From Limimaricola sp027213785 (GTDB lineage: Bacteria > Pseudomonadota > Alphaproteobacteria > Rhodobacterales > Rhodobacteraceae): 64,000 bases of DNA. The notes below the pieces were generated by a model. That model worked only from the letters and a program-made list of their open reading frames with translations. It was not told where the DNA came from and searched no databases. The stretch spans positions 2,604,001-2,668,000 of the forward strand of contig NZ_CP193755.1 of the NCBI RefSeq assembly GCF_050847355.1, given 5' to 3'. Below are positions 27,842 to 35,690 of the stretch, piece after piece. The position numbers and the translations under genes were made by a program. The stretch's first letter is position 1. The number at the start of each line of letters is the position of its first letter.

Positions 27842-29128
27842 ATGACCTCTCCCCTTCGCCTCGGAATCGCCGGTCTCGGAACCGTCGGCGCGGGGGTCGT
27901 CCGCATCGTCCAGACCCATCCCGAGCTGCTTGCCGCCCGGGCCGGGCGCGCGGTGGAGATCACCGCCGTCTCGGCGCGCGACCGGACCCGTGACCGGGGC
28001 GTCGATCTCTCGGCCTATGCCTGGGAGGAGGATGCCGCCAAGCTGGCCGCGCGCGACGATGTCGACGTGGTGCTGGAACTGATGGGCGGGCATGACGGCA
28101 TCGCCAAGAGCGTGGTCGAGATCGCGCTCGATCACGGAAAGGACGTGGTCACCGCCAACAAGGCGCTGCTCGCCCATCACGGCCAGGCCCTGGCCGAACG
28201 CGCCGAGGCGCAAGGCCGGGTGATCCGCTTCGAGGCCGCCGTCGCCGGTGGCATCCCGGTGATCAAGGCGCTCACCGAATCGCTTGCGGGCAACGAGATG
28301 ACCCGTGTGATGGGTGTGATGAACGGCACCTGCAACTACATCCTGACCCGGATGCAGAGCGCCGGTCTGCCCTATGACGAGGTGTTCCAGGAAGCCGCCG
28401 ACCTGGGCTATCTCGAGGCCGACCCGCAGCTCGATGTCGGTGGCATCGATGCCGGCCACAAGCTGGCGCTGCTCGCCGCGATCGCTTTCGGCACCAAGGT
28501 CGACTTCTCGGGCGTCGAGCTCGAAGGCATCGGCGCGATCACCATCGAGGACATCAATCACGCCGCCGACATGGGCTTTCGCATCAAGCTCTTGGGCGTG
28601 GCGCAGATGACCGGGCGCGGTCTGGAGCAGCGCATGTCGCCCTGCCTCGTGCCCGCCTCCTCGCCGCTGGGCCAGCTCGAGGGCGGCACCAACATGGTCG
28701 TGCTCGAAGGCGACGCGATCGGCCAGGTGGTGCTGCGCGGCCCCGGCGCCGGCGCGGGCCCGACCGCGAGCGCGGTGATGGGCGACGTGATGGATCTCGC
28801 CCGTGGCCTGCGGCTGCCGGTGTTCGGCCAGCCCGCCTCGGGGCTGCGCGCCGCCCGTGCCGCGCAGGCCGCCGTGCCGGCGCCCTACTATCTGCGCATG
28901 CGCCTGCTGGACAAACCGGGCGCGCTCGCCAAGGTCGCGCGCGTGCTGGGCGAGGCCGGCATCTCGATCGACCGGATGCGCCAATACGACCACGAGGACG
29001 TCTCTGCCCCGGTGCTGATCGTGACCCACAAGACCACGCGCTCGGCCCTCGAAGAGGCGCTGTCGGGCTTCGAAGCCACCGGCGTGGTGCAGGGCACCCC
29101 CGTCGCGATCCGCATCGAGCAGGTCTGA
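27842..29128 (+). CDS. hom: Homoserine dehydrogenase
   Basis: The enzyme reduces aspartate semialdehyde to homoserine for threonine, methionine and isoleucine synthesis. The 428-residue protein has the NAD(P) motif GIAGLGTVGAGVV (about 8-20), the KDVVTANKALLA segment, the signature GVMNGTCNYILTRM and GYLEADPQLDVGGIDAGHKL (active-site Asp/Glu/Lys region), and a C-terminal ACT domain (about 345-428) for threonine feedback. Length and order are standard. Its pairing with downstream glpX is a common Rhodobacterales arrangement. Confidence 0.97.
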   Translation: MTSPLRLGIAGLGTVGAGVVRIVQTHPELLAARAGRAVEITAVSARDRTRDRGVDLSAYAWEEDAAKLAARDDVDVVLELMGGHDGIAKSVVEIALDHGKDVVTANKALLAHHGQALAERAEAQGRVIRFEAAVAGGIPVIKALTESLAGNEMTRVMGVMNGTCNYILTRMQSAGLPYDEVFQEAADLGYLEADPQLDVGGIDAGHKLALLAAIAFGTKVDFSGVELEGIGAITIEDINHAADMGFRIKLLGVAQMTGRGLEQRMSPCLVPASSPLGQLEGGTNMVVLEGDAIGQVVLRGPGAGAGPTASAVMGDVMDLARGLRLPVFGQPASGLRAARAAQAAVPAPYYLRMRLLDKPGALAKVARVLGEAGISIDRMRQYDHEDVSAPVLIVTHKTTRSALEEALSGFEATGVVQGTPVAIRIEQV

Positions 29129-29131
29129 GGC

Positions 29132-29148
29132 GAGGGGACACGCCCCTC
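29132..29148 (+). terminator. Small hairpin after hom
   Basis: GAGGGG (29132-29137) and CCCCTC (29143-29148) flank a 5-nt loop a few bases after the hom stop codon. There is no strong T run, so it may only weaken read-through into glpX. Confidence 0.35.
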
Positions 29149-29212
29149 GAACACGTCCAAATCCGTGGATTTCCGGGGCGGCGGTCGGTTGCGCGGCGCC
29201 TCTGCGCGAACC

Positions 29213-29224
29213 GTTTGCGCAAAC
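29213..29224. promoter_or_regulatory. Perfect 12-bp palindrome GTTTGCGCAAAC upstream of glpX
   Basis: A fully symmetric GTTTGCGCAAAC lies about 80 bp before the glpX start in the hom-glpX gap. The size and symmetry fit a dimeric repressor site, for example of LacI type. No regulator gene is adjacent, so the binding protein is unknown. Confidence 0.35.
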
Positions 29225-29304
29225 ATATCCTCACGCGCTTGTCACCGCATCGGCGGCCCGGTTAGGTCGAGGCAACGCTTCACGATTGCCCGAGGATCTC
29301 CCCG

Positions 29305-30288
29305 ATGCCCCAAGCTCCCGAATTCCACGACCGCATGCTGTCGCTCGGCCTCGCCCGGGTGTCGGAGGCCGCGGCCATCGCCTGCGCGCCGCTGATCGGT
29401 CGCGGCGACGAGAAGGCCGCCGATCAGGCCGCCGTCAACGCCATGCGGACCCAGCTCAACATGCTCGACATCGCGGGCTGCGTGGTGATCGGCGAAGGCG
29501 AGCGCGACGAGGCGCCGATGCTCTATATCGGCGAGGAGGTCGGTACCGGCGAGGGCCCGGCCGTGGACATCGCGCTCGACCCGCTCGAGGGCACCACGCT
29601 CACCGCCAAGGACATGCCCAACGCGCTCACCGTGATCGCCATGGGCCCGCGCGGCTCGATGCTGCACGCGCCCGACGTCTACATGGACAAGCTCGCCATC
29701 GGCCCGGGCTTTGCGCCGGGCGTGGTCACGCTGGACATGAGCCCGGCCGAGCGGGTCGCGGCGCTGGCGAAGGCCAAGGGCACCGATGCGGGCGACATCA
29801 CCGTCTGCGTGCTGGAACGGCCGCGCCACGAGGAGATGATCGCCGAGCTGCGCGCGACCGGCGCCGCGATCCGGCTGATCACCGATGGCGACGTCGCGGG
29901 CGTGATGCATTGCGCCGAGCCCGCCAAGACCGGGATCGACATGTATATGGGCTCCGGCGGGGCGCCCGAGGGCGTTCTTGCCGCGGCGGCGCTGAAATGC
30001 ATGGGCGGGCAGATCTTCGGCCGGCTGCTGTTCCGCAACGAGGACGAGGTGGGCCGCGCCCGCAAGGCCGGAATCGAGGATCTCGACCGGATTTATTCCC
30101 GCGACGAGCTGGTCACCGGCGACGTGATCTTCGCCGCCACCGGGGTCACCGACGGCAACCTCGTGCCGGGCATCCGCCGCGATGGCGGCTACCTCACCGC
30201 CGAGACGATCCTGATGCGCTCCAAGACCGGCTCGGTGCGGCGCATGTATTACCGCAACCCGATCGAGCGCAGCCAACCCGGCCGCTGA
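29305..30288 (+). CDS. glpX: Class II fructose-1,6-bisphosphatase
   Basis: The enzyme removes the 1-phosphate of fructose 1,6-bisphosphate in gluconeogenesis and pentose regeneration. The 327-residue protein has the GlpX family blocks: GRGDEKAADQAAVNAMR (about 32-48), GEGERDEAPMLYIGEEVG with metal-binding acidic residues, DPLEGTTLTAKD (about 93-104), and ITDGDVAGVMHC. In some proteobacteria class II enzymes also accept sedoheptulose 1,7-bisphosphate. It follows hom by 176 bp with a palindrome in between, so it may have its own promoter. Confidence 0.96.
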   Translation: MPQAPEFHDRMLSLGLARVSEAAAIACAPLIGRGDEKAADQAAVNAMRTQLNMLDIAGCVVIGEGERDEAPMLYIGEEVGTGEGPAVDIALDPLEGTTLTAKDMPNALTVIAMGPRGSMLHAPDVYMDKLAIGPGFAPGVVTLDMSPAERVAALAKAKGTDAGDITVCVLERPRHEEMIAELRATGAAIRLITDGDVAGVMHCAEPAKTGIDMYMGSGGAPEGVLAAAALKCMGGQIFGRLLFRNEDEVGRARKAGIEDLDRIYSRDELVTGDVIFAATGVTDGNLVPGIRRDGGYLTAETILMRSKTGSVRRMYYRNPIERSQPGR

Positions 30289-30303
30289 GGCCCGCCCGCG
30301 GAC

Positions 30304-30349
30304 GGGGGCGCTGCCCCCTCGGGGCTCCCCCGGCATATTTCGGGAAAGA
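30304..30349. repeat. Copy B of the GC-rich hairpin plus conserved tail repeat
   Basis: The unit GGGGGCGCTGCCCCC, then CGGGGCTCCCCCGGCATATT and TCGGGAAAGA, matches copy A at 17767-17817 in order and orientation and lies 15 bp after the glpX stop codon. It likely acts as the glpX terminator. Confidence 0.6.
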
Positions 30350-30486
30350 TGAACGAGGGGGGCGCAGCGGCGGTCGCGCGCCCCCCTCTACGCTCCCGCA
30401 TTGCCGCCGAACGGTCGCGGCGTGGTGACCGCGCGGCGTCGCGTCCGGGCTTGCCATCGGCGCCGCTTTCGCGCGACACCGGCCCC

Positions 30487-32232
30487 ATGCCAGATTTTCT
30501 CAACGTCTCCGCCTCGCTCACCGGCCGCCGCTGGGTGGGGCCCGCCGCCGAGGCCGACCGCCTCGCCCAAGCCATGGCCCAAGGCTGCGATCTGCCGTTG
30601 CCGCTGTGCCATGCGCTGGTGGGGCGCGGCGTCTCGGCCGAGACCATGGCGGGCTTTCTCGCCCCCACGCTACGCGATCTCCTGCCCGACCCGCTGAGCC
30701 TGCGCGACATGGGCGCGGCGGCGGAGCGGGTGATGCAGGCGGTGCAGCGCCGCGAGCGCATCGCGATCTTCGCCGATTACGACGTGGATGGCGGCTCATC
30801 GGCGGCGCTGCTGCTGGTCTGGCTGCGCCGGATGGGGCTGCAGGCGACGCTCTACGTGCCCGACCGGATCGAGGAGGGCTATGGCCCCAACGCGCCGGCG
30901 ATGGCGAAGCTGGCGCGCGACCACGACCTGATCATCTGCGTCGATTGCGGCACGCTGTCCCATGAACCCATCGCCGCCGCCAAAGGCGCCGACGTGGTCG
31001 TGCTCGACCACCATTTGGGCGGAGAGACGCTTCCCGACGCTGTCGCGGTGGTGAACCCCAACCGGCAGGACGAGAGCGGCGATCTGGCGCATCTCTGCGC
31101 CGCCGCGGTGGTGTTCCTGCTGCTGGTCGAACTGAACCGGCGGCTGCGCGAGGCGGGCAAGCCCGGGCCGGACCTGATGGCGATGCTCGATCTGGTGGCG
31201 CTTGCCACCGTGGCCGACGTGGCACCCTTGATCGGCGTCAACCGGGCTCTCGTGCGCACCGGGCTGCAGGTCATGGCGCGCAGGCAACGCGCCGGGCTGG
31301 TGGCGCTGGCCGATGTGGCGGGTCTCGACGTGCCGCCCACCGCCTATCATCTGGGTTACCTGCTCGGGCCGCGCGTCAACGCGGGCGGGCGCATCGGCAA
31401 GTCCGATCTCGGCGCACGGCTTCTGGCGACCGACGATCCGCACGAGGCGGCGGCGCTGGCCGAGAAGCTCGACCATCTCAACCGCGAGCGCCGCGAGATC
31501 GAGGCACGGGTGCGCGACGCCGCGCTGGAGCAGGCCGAGGCGCGCGGCGTCGACGGCCCCCTCGCCTGGGCCGCCGGGGCGGGATGGCACCCGGGCGTGG
31601 TCGGCATCGCGGCGGCGCGGATGAAGGAGGCGACGAACCGCCCCGCGGTGGTGATCGGCATCGAGGACGGCATCGGCAAGGGCTCGGCCCGCTCGGTGCC
31701 GGGCATCGATCTGGGTGCCGCGATCCACCGCGTCGCGGCCGAGGGGCTTCTGATCCGTGGCGGTGGCCACAAGATGGCGGCCGGCCTCACCGTCGAGGAG
31801 GGGATGATCGACGCGGCGATGGCGCGGCTCTCCGAACTCCTGGAAAAGCAGGGTGCCGGTGCCGGGGGACCACGCGACCTGCGGCTCGATTCGGTGCTGA
31901 TGCCCGGCGCGGCCTCGCTGGAACTGGTCGAACGGATCGAGGCGGCGGGCCCGTTCGGCGCCGCCGCCCCGGCGCCGCGCTTCGCCTTTCCGGACGTGAT
32001 GCTGCACCACGTGCGCGAGGTCGGTCAGGGCCACCTGAAGATCTCCTTCGGCGACGGCATCGGCGGGCGGCTCGACGGCATCGCCTTCGGCGCGATGGAC
32101 GGGCCGATGGGCGCCGCCTTCGCGCGCCATGGCGGCGCCCGGTTCCACCTCGCGGGCAAGCTCGATCTCAACATCTGGAAGGGCCGCCGCTCGGTGCAGC
32201 TCAGGCTCGACGACGCCGCGCCTGCGGGCTGA
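30487..32232 (+). CDS. recJ: Single-stranded-DNA-specific exonuclease RecJ
   Basis: RecJ is a 5'-3' exonuclease used in recombination and mismatch repair. The 581-residue protein has the DHH phosphoesterase motifs: IFADYDVDGGSSAALL (motif I, near residue 95), CVDCGT (motif II), LDHHLGG (motif III DHH) and ATVADVAPLIGVNRALV (motif IV), then a DHHA1 domain with GWHPGVVGIAAARMKE and RGGGHKMAAG, and a C-terminal OB-like part. The ATG at 30487 fits the usual N-terminus; the frame open from 30349 starts inside repeat copy B. Confidence 0.96.
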   Translation: MPDFLNVSASLTGRRWVGPAAEADRLAQAMAQGCDLPLPLCHALVGRGVSAETMAGFLAPTLRDLLPDPLSLRDMGAAAERVMQAVQRRERIAIFADYDVDGGSSAALLLVWLRRMGLQATLYVPDRIEEGYGPNAPAMAKLARDHDLIICVDCGTLSHEPIAAAKGADVVVLDHHLGGETLPDAVAVVNPNRQDESGDLAHLCAAAVVFLLLVELNRRLREAGKPGPDLMAMLDLVALATVADVAPLIGVNRALVRTGLQVMARRQRAGLVALADVAGLDVPPTAYHLGYLLGPRVNAGGRIGKSDLGARLLATDDPHEAAALAEKLDHLNRERREIEARVRDAALEQAEARGVDGPLAWAAGAGWHPGVVGIAAARMKEATNRPAVVIGIEDGIGKGSARSVPGIDLGAAIHRVAAEGLLIRGGGHKMAAGLTVEEGMIDAAMARLSELLEKQGAGAGGPRDLRLDSVLMPGAASLELVERIEAAGPFGAAAPAPRFAFPDVMLHHVREVGQGHLKISFGDGIGGRLDGIAFGAMDGPMGAAFARHGGARFHLAGKLDLNIWKGRRSVQLRLDDAAPAG

Positions 32233-32263
32233 GAAACGGGACGAATCTGCCCCCACGGCAATT

Positions 32264-32284
32264 TCGCGCCAGCGCGATTTTCCC
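32264..32284 (+). terminator. Hairpin terminator after recJ
   Basis: TCGCG (32264-32268) and CGCGA (32273-32277) around a CCAG loop are followed by TTTT, about 30 bp after the recJ stop codon and directly before the tRNA promoter. Confidence 0.55.
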
Positions 32285-32285
32285 C

Positions 32286-32314
32286 TTGCGACCCCGAGGC
32301 TGTTTCCCTAAACA
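32286..32314 (+). promoter_or_regulatory. Sigma70-type promoter for the tRNA-Glu genes
   Basis: TTGCGA (32286-32291) and TAAACA (32309-32314) are separated by exactly 17 bp. The predicted start near 32321 is about 10 nt before the first tRNA. No comparable promoter is seen in the 51-bp spacer, so both tRNAs are probably on one transcript. Confidence 0.6.
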
Positions 32315-32331
32315 CCGCCTCACCGACGAGC

Positions 32332-32406
32332 GGCCCGTTCGTCTATCGGTTAGGACGCCAGGTTTTCAACCTGGAAAGAGGGGTTCGATTCCCCTACGGG
32401 CTGCCA
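32332..32406 (+). tRNA. tRNA-Glu (anticodon TTC), first copy
   Basis: The 75-nt sequence folds into a full cloverleaf: acceptor arm GGCCCGT with ACGGGCT, anticodon arm CCAGG-TTTTCAA-CCTGG with anticodon TTC, T arm GGGG-TTCGATT-CCCC, and an encoded CCA end. The first acceptor pair is G-U. It is identical to the copy at 32458-32532. Confidence 0.97.
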
Positions 32407-32457
32407 TCGGTTCACGGATCAAGGTCCCGTTCGGGAAACCGGTTCCGTCGTCAGAGT

Positions 32458-32532
32458 GGCCCGTTCGTCTATCGGTTAGGACGCCAGGTTTTCAACCTGG
32501 AAAGAGGGGTTCGATTCCCCTACGGGCTGCCA
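32458..32532 (+). tRNA. tRNA-Glu (anticodon TTC), second copy
   Basis: This copy is identical over all 75 nt to the tRNA-Glu at 32332-32406, including the TTC anticodon and encoded CCA. The 51-bp spacer between them has no relation to either tRNA. The tandem arrangement gives doubled dosage or a recent duplication. Confidence 0.97.
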
Positions 32533-32666
32533 CGACGCCTTGTTTCCCCGACATTTCTGCCTCCTGCCCTCGCGCCAATTCGCGAATGCGTGCCGCAAGT
32601 TCGGTTGTTCCCGACCGCCTGCGCCGCTAAGTCTCCCCCCGGTATACCACTAGGGAGGCGCCGCTC

Positions 32667-34085
32667 ATGGCACAGCAGGACAAAGCGAAGATCGGCCTGA
32701 TCGGCCTTGGCACCATGGGCAGCGCGCTGGCGCTCAACATCGCCGAGAAGGGCTTTCCCATCGCGGTGTGGAACCGTCGCAGCGACGTCACCCGCGCCTT
32801 TCACGCCGAGGCGGGCGACCTCGCGGAGCGGGTGATCCCGACCGAGAGCTATGAGGAACTCGTCGCCGCGATCGAGAAGCCGCGCGCAATCATCCTGATG
32901 GTGCCCGCCGGCGCGCCGGTCGATGAGCAGATCGCGGCGCTCAGGCCGCTGCTCGATGCCGACGACATGATCATCGATGCGGGCAACGCCAACTTCCACG
33001 ACACCAACCGCCGCGTCCGCGAGCTCGACGACGTGTCCTTCCTCGGCATCGGCGTTTCGGGTGGCGAGGCCGGGGCGCGGCACGGGCCCGCGATCATGGG
33101 CGGCGGCGAAAAGGAACTGTGGGACCGCGTTTCGCCGATCCTCGAGGCGATCTCGGCCAAGTTCAAGGGCGAGCCCTGCGCCGCATGGATGGGCCGCGAA
33201 GGCGCGGGCCACTTCGTGAAGGCCGTGCATAACGGCATCGAATACGCCGACATGCAGATGATCGCCGAGGTCTATGGCGTGATGCGCGACGGTCTCGGCA
33301 TGAAGGCGGATGCCATCGGCGACGCCTTCGCCCGCTTCAACGAGGGCGCGCTGCAATCCTACCTGATCGAGATTTCCTCGATCGTCACCAAGGCCGCCGA
33401 CAAGCATACCGGCGAACCGATGATCGACCTGATCCTCGACAAGGCCGGCCAGAAGGGCACGGGCCGCTGGACCGCGATCGAGGCGCAGCATCTCGCCGCG
33501 CCGATCCCGGCGATCGAGGCCGCCGTGGTGGCGCGCAACCTGTCGAGCCGCGTCGCCGCGCGCCGCGAGGGCGAGGAGCTGTTCGGCGCCGCGCCGATGC
33601 AGATCCCCGAGGGCACGGTCTCCGACGAGATGCTCGAGCGGGCGCTGATCGCCGGCAAGGTGCTTTGCTACGCGCAGGGCTTCGACATGATCGCCGCCGC
33701 CTCCGAGCAGTTCGGCTGGGCCCTGCCCCTGCCCGAGATCGCCAAGGTCTGGCGCGAGGGCTGCATCATCCGCTCGGCGATGCTCGACGACATGGCCGCG
33801 GCGCTGGCCGAGGACGAGGATCGCAACCTGATGCTGGCGCCGGTCTTCGCGCGCTACCTGCGCGAGGGCCACGTGGCGCTGCGCGAGCTGGTGGCGCTGG
33901 GTGCGCGCTATGGCCACCCGATGCCGGCGCTGTCCTCCGGCCTGAGCTATTTCGACACGATGCGCACCGCGCGCGGCACCGCCAACATGATCCAGGCGCA
34001 GCGCGACTATTTCGGCGAGCATGGCTTCGAGCGCATCGACGGCATCGAGGACGAGCACGGGCCCTGGCACGGCCACGGCGTCTGA
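32667..34085 (+). CDS. gnd: 6-phosphogluconate dehydrogenase (decarboxylating)
   Basis: The enzyme converts 6-phosphogluconate to ribulose 5-phosphate and CO2 with NADP+. The 472-residue protein has the N-terminal cofactor motif GLIGLGTMGSALALNIAEKG, the substrate signature GVSGGEAGARHGPAIMGGG (about 132-150), the catalytic Lys/His region HFVKAVHNGIEYADMQMIAE, and the C-terminal domain with SALSSGLSYFD and the closing tail ending HGPWHGHGV. Length and motifs match the standard long form. It is monocistronic with a strong hairpin after the stop. Confidence 0.98.
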   Translation: MAQQDKAKIGLIGLGTMGSALALNIAEKGFPIAVWNRRSDVTRAFHAEAGDLAERVIPTESYEELVAAIEKPRAIILMVPAGAPVDEQIAALRPLLDADDMIIDAGNANFHDTNRRVRELDDVSFLGIGVSGGEAGARHGPAIMGGGEKELWDRVSPILEAISAKFKGEPCAAWMGREGAGHFVKAVHNGIEYADMQMIAEVYGVMRDGLGMKADAIGDAFARFNEGALQSYLIEISSIVTKAADKHTGEPMIDLILDKAGQKGTGRWTAIEAQHLAAPIPAIEAAVVARNLSSRVAARREGEELFGAAPMQIPEGTVSDEMLERALIAGKVLCYAQGFDMIAAASEQFGWALPLPEIAKVWREGCIIRSAMLDDMAAALAEDEDRNLMLAPVFARYLREGHVALRELVALGARYGHPMPALSSGLSYFDTMRTARGTANMIQAQRDYFGEHGFERIDGIEDEHGPWHGHGV

Positions 34086-34113
34086 GCCCTTGCCGGTCCT
34101 GTAATGCAAAAGA

Positions 34114-34140
34114 GGCCCCCGCGCAGCGCGCGGGGGCCTT
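34114..34140. terminator. Hairpin terminator after gnd
   Basis: GGCCCCCGCGC (34114-34124) and GCGCGGGGGCC (34128-34138) form an 11-bp perfect stem with a 3-nt loop, followed by TTGTT on the plus strand and preceded by AAAAGA. It lies between the stops of convergent genes and can serve both. Confidence 0.85.
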
Positions 34141-34166
34141 GTTCGTTCCAAGCACCTAGGCCGGTC

Positions 34167-34325
34167 TCAGCTTTCGCGGGAGCTCGTGTAGACGTCCCAT
34201 AGCACCAGCGCCACCGTCACGACGAGCACGCCGCCGAGATCGAGGCGCGGAATGTGCGAGATCAGGATCCACAGGAACCCGAGAAAGAAGACCAGCGCCA
34301 CGATGGTCATGATGCGGTTCAGCAT
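34167..34325 (-). CDS. Very small two-helix membrane protein
   Basis: The 52-residue product begins MLNRIMTIVALVFFLGFLWI and has two hydrophobic stretches (about 5-23 and 30-44) with a short charged C-terminus. It has no recognisable family. Its start codon overlaps the end of the amidase gene by 7 bp, a sign of translational coupling, so it belongs to the TRAP/amidase operon as the last gene. It is followed by the shared gnd terminator. A longer frame reaching 34553 is a shadow of the amidase. Confidence 0.6.
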   Translation of the reverse strand: MLNRIMTIVALVFFLGFLWILISHIPRLDLGGVLVVTVALVLWDVYTSSRES

Positions 34326-35689
34326 GGGTCGGTCTCCTCGGCCAGCAGCCCTTCGAGCCAGCGCGCGGTACGCAGCAGCCGCGCGTCGTCGCCGCGCCGC
34401 CCGACGAGCTGTGCGCCCATCGGCAGGCCGGTTTCTGATTGCAGGATCGGCACCGTGACGGCGGGGGTGCCGCACAGCGTCCAAAGCCCGTTGAAGATGG
34501 AATCGCCGGTGCTGGCATGTCCCTCGGGCGCTGGGCCGAGGGCCGCGGGGCACAGGATCGCGTCGCAGCGCTCGAAGATCTCCTCGAGCCCGGCATAGAG
34601 CACGTCGGACCAGTCGAGCGCGGCGATGTAGTCGCGCGCGGGGATCGACTTGCCCCGGTCCAGCGCCTCCCGCATTTCCTCCGAGAGCCGTTCCCGGCCG
34701 CGCTTTTCATAGCCGTAATAGGATTTGGCCATTTCGGCGAGGTTGATCCGCTCGCGGATCGTCGCGGCCTCCTCGAACGCGCCCGGCAGCGCGGTCTCGA
34801 AGCATTGCTCGCCCAGCGCCTCGACCAGTTCGCCGAATCCCGCGATCGTGTCGGCATCGGCCCGGTCCCAGCCCGGCGGTCGCAGGAAGGCCAGGGTCGG
34901 GCGCACCGGCGGTTCCGTCATGGCGGTGGAATGCAGCCGGGGCGGCGGCGCGAGGCTGGTGGCCCGGTCGCCCGCGTCATGACCGTAAAGCGCCTCGGCC
35001 AGAAGCGCCGCGTCCTCGACGTTGCGTGCGAAGACGCCGATCGTGTCGAGCGATGGCGACTGGCTCAGCACGCCTGTGCGGGGGATCGCGCCGAAGCTCG
35101 GCTTGAAACCCACCGTGCCGCAGAACGAGGCGGGCCGGATCACCGAGCCCCCCGTCTGCGTGCCGACCGCGAGCGGCACCATGCCGGCGGCCACCGCGGC
35201 GGCCGAGCCGGAGGAGGAGCCGCCCGGGGTGCGGGCGGCGTCGTGCGGGTTGCGGGTCTTGCCCGGATGCAGGAACGCCAACTCCGCCGTCACCGTCTTG
35301 CCGAGGATGACGGCGCCGGCGGCGCGCAGCCGTTCGACCAGCGCCGCGTCGCGCTGGGGCACCCTGCCCTCGTCGAGCGGGGTGCCGTTCTGCGTCGGCA
35401 CCTTCGCGGTGTCGATCACGTCCTTGAGCGCCACCGGCAGCCCGTGCAGCGGGCCGGTGGGCCGCCCCGCCCGGCGCGCCGTGTCGAGCGCCTGCGCCTG
35501 TTGCATCGCGTAGCCGCCGTCGAGCCAGGCCCAGGCCTGGACCTCCGGCTCCAGCGCCGCGATGCGGTCGAGGCAGGCCTGCACCAGATCCGTGGCGTTC
35601 ATCGCCCCGCTCGCCATCCGGTCGCGCAGTTCGCGCGCCGACAGGTCGAGCATCGCGACGTGACCCTTTGGCATCGGCTTCGCTTTCAT
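34319..35689 (-). CDS. Amidase (amidase-signature family)
   Basis: The 456-residue enzyme hydrolyses amide bonds in small molecules. The amidase-signature triad is visible: Lys in HGLPVALKDVID, cis-Ser in TPGGSSSGSAAAVAAG and nucleophile Ser in GTQTGGSVIRPASF. It differs from GatA in the C-terminal half and is not linked to gatC/B. The ATG at 35689 lies directly after the TRAP permease stop; a second start at 35701 would overlap that gene. Its place in a TRAP operon suggests that the imported compound carries an amide bond. Confidence 0.9.
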   Translation of the reverse strand: MKAKPMPKGHVAMLDLSARELRDRMASGAMNATDLVQACLDRIAALEPEVQAWAWLDGGYAMQQAQALDTARRAGRPTGPLHGLPVALKDVIDTAKVPTQNGTPLDEGRVPQRDAALVERLRAAGAVILGKTVTAELAFLHPGKTRNPHDAARTPGGSSSGSAAAVAAGMVPLAVGTQTGGSVIRPASFCGTVGFKPSFGAIPRTGVLSQSPSLDTIGVFARNVEDAALLAEALYGHDAGDRATSLAPPPRLHSTAMTEPPVRPTLAFLRPPGWDRADADTIAGFGELVEALGEQCFETALPGAFEEAATIRERINLAEMAKSYYGYEKRGRERLSEEMREALDRGKSIPARDYIAALDWSDVLYAGLEEIFERCDAILCPAALGPAPEGHASTGDSIFNGLWTLCGTPAVTVPILQSETGLPMGAQLVGRRGDDARLLRTARWLEGLLAEETDPC

Positions 35690-35690
35690 C

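Noticed and set aside
32332..32532. Tandem tRNA-Glu repeat as a possible attachment site of a mobile element
   Set aside because: No integrase, no foreign-looking genes and no partial tRNA copy elsewhere in the window; both copies are complete.
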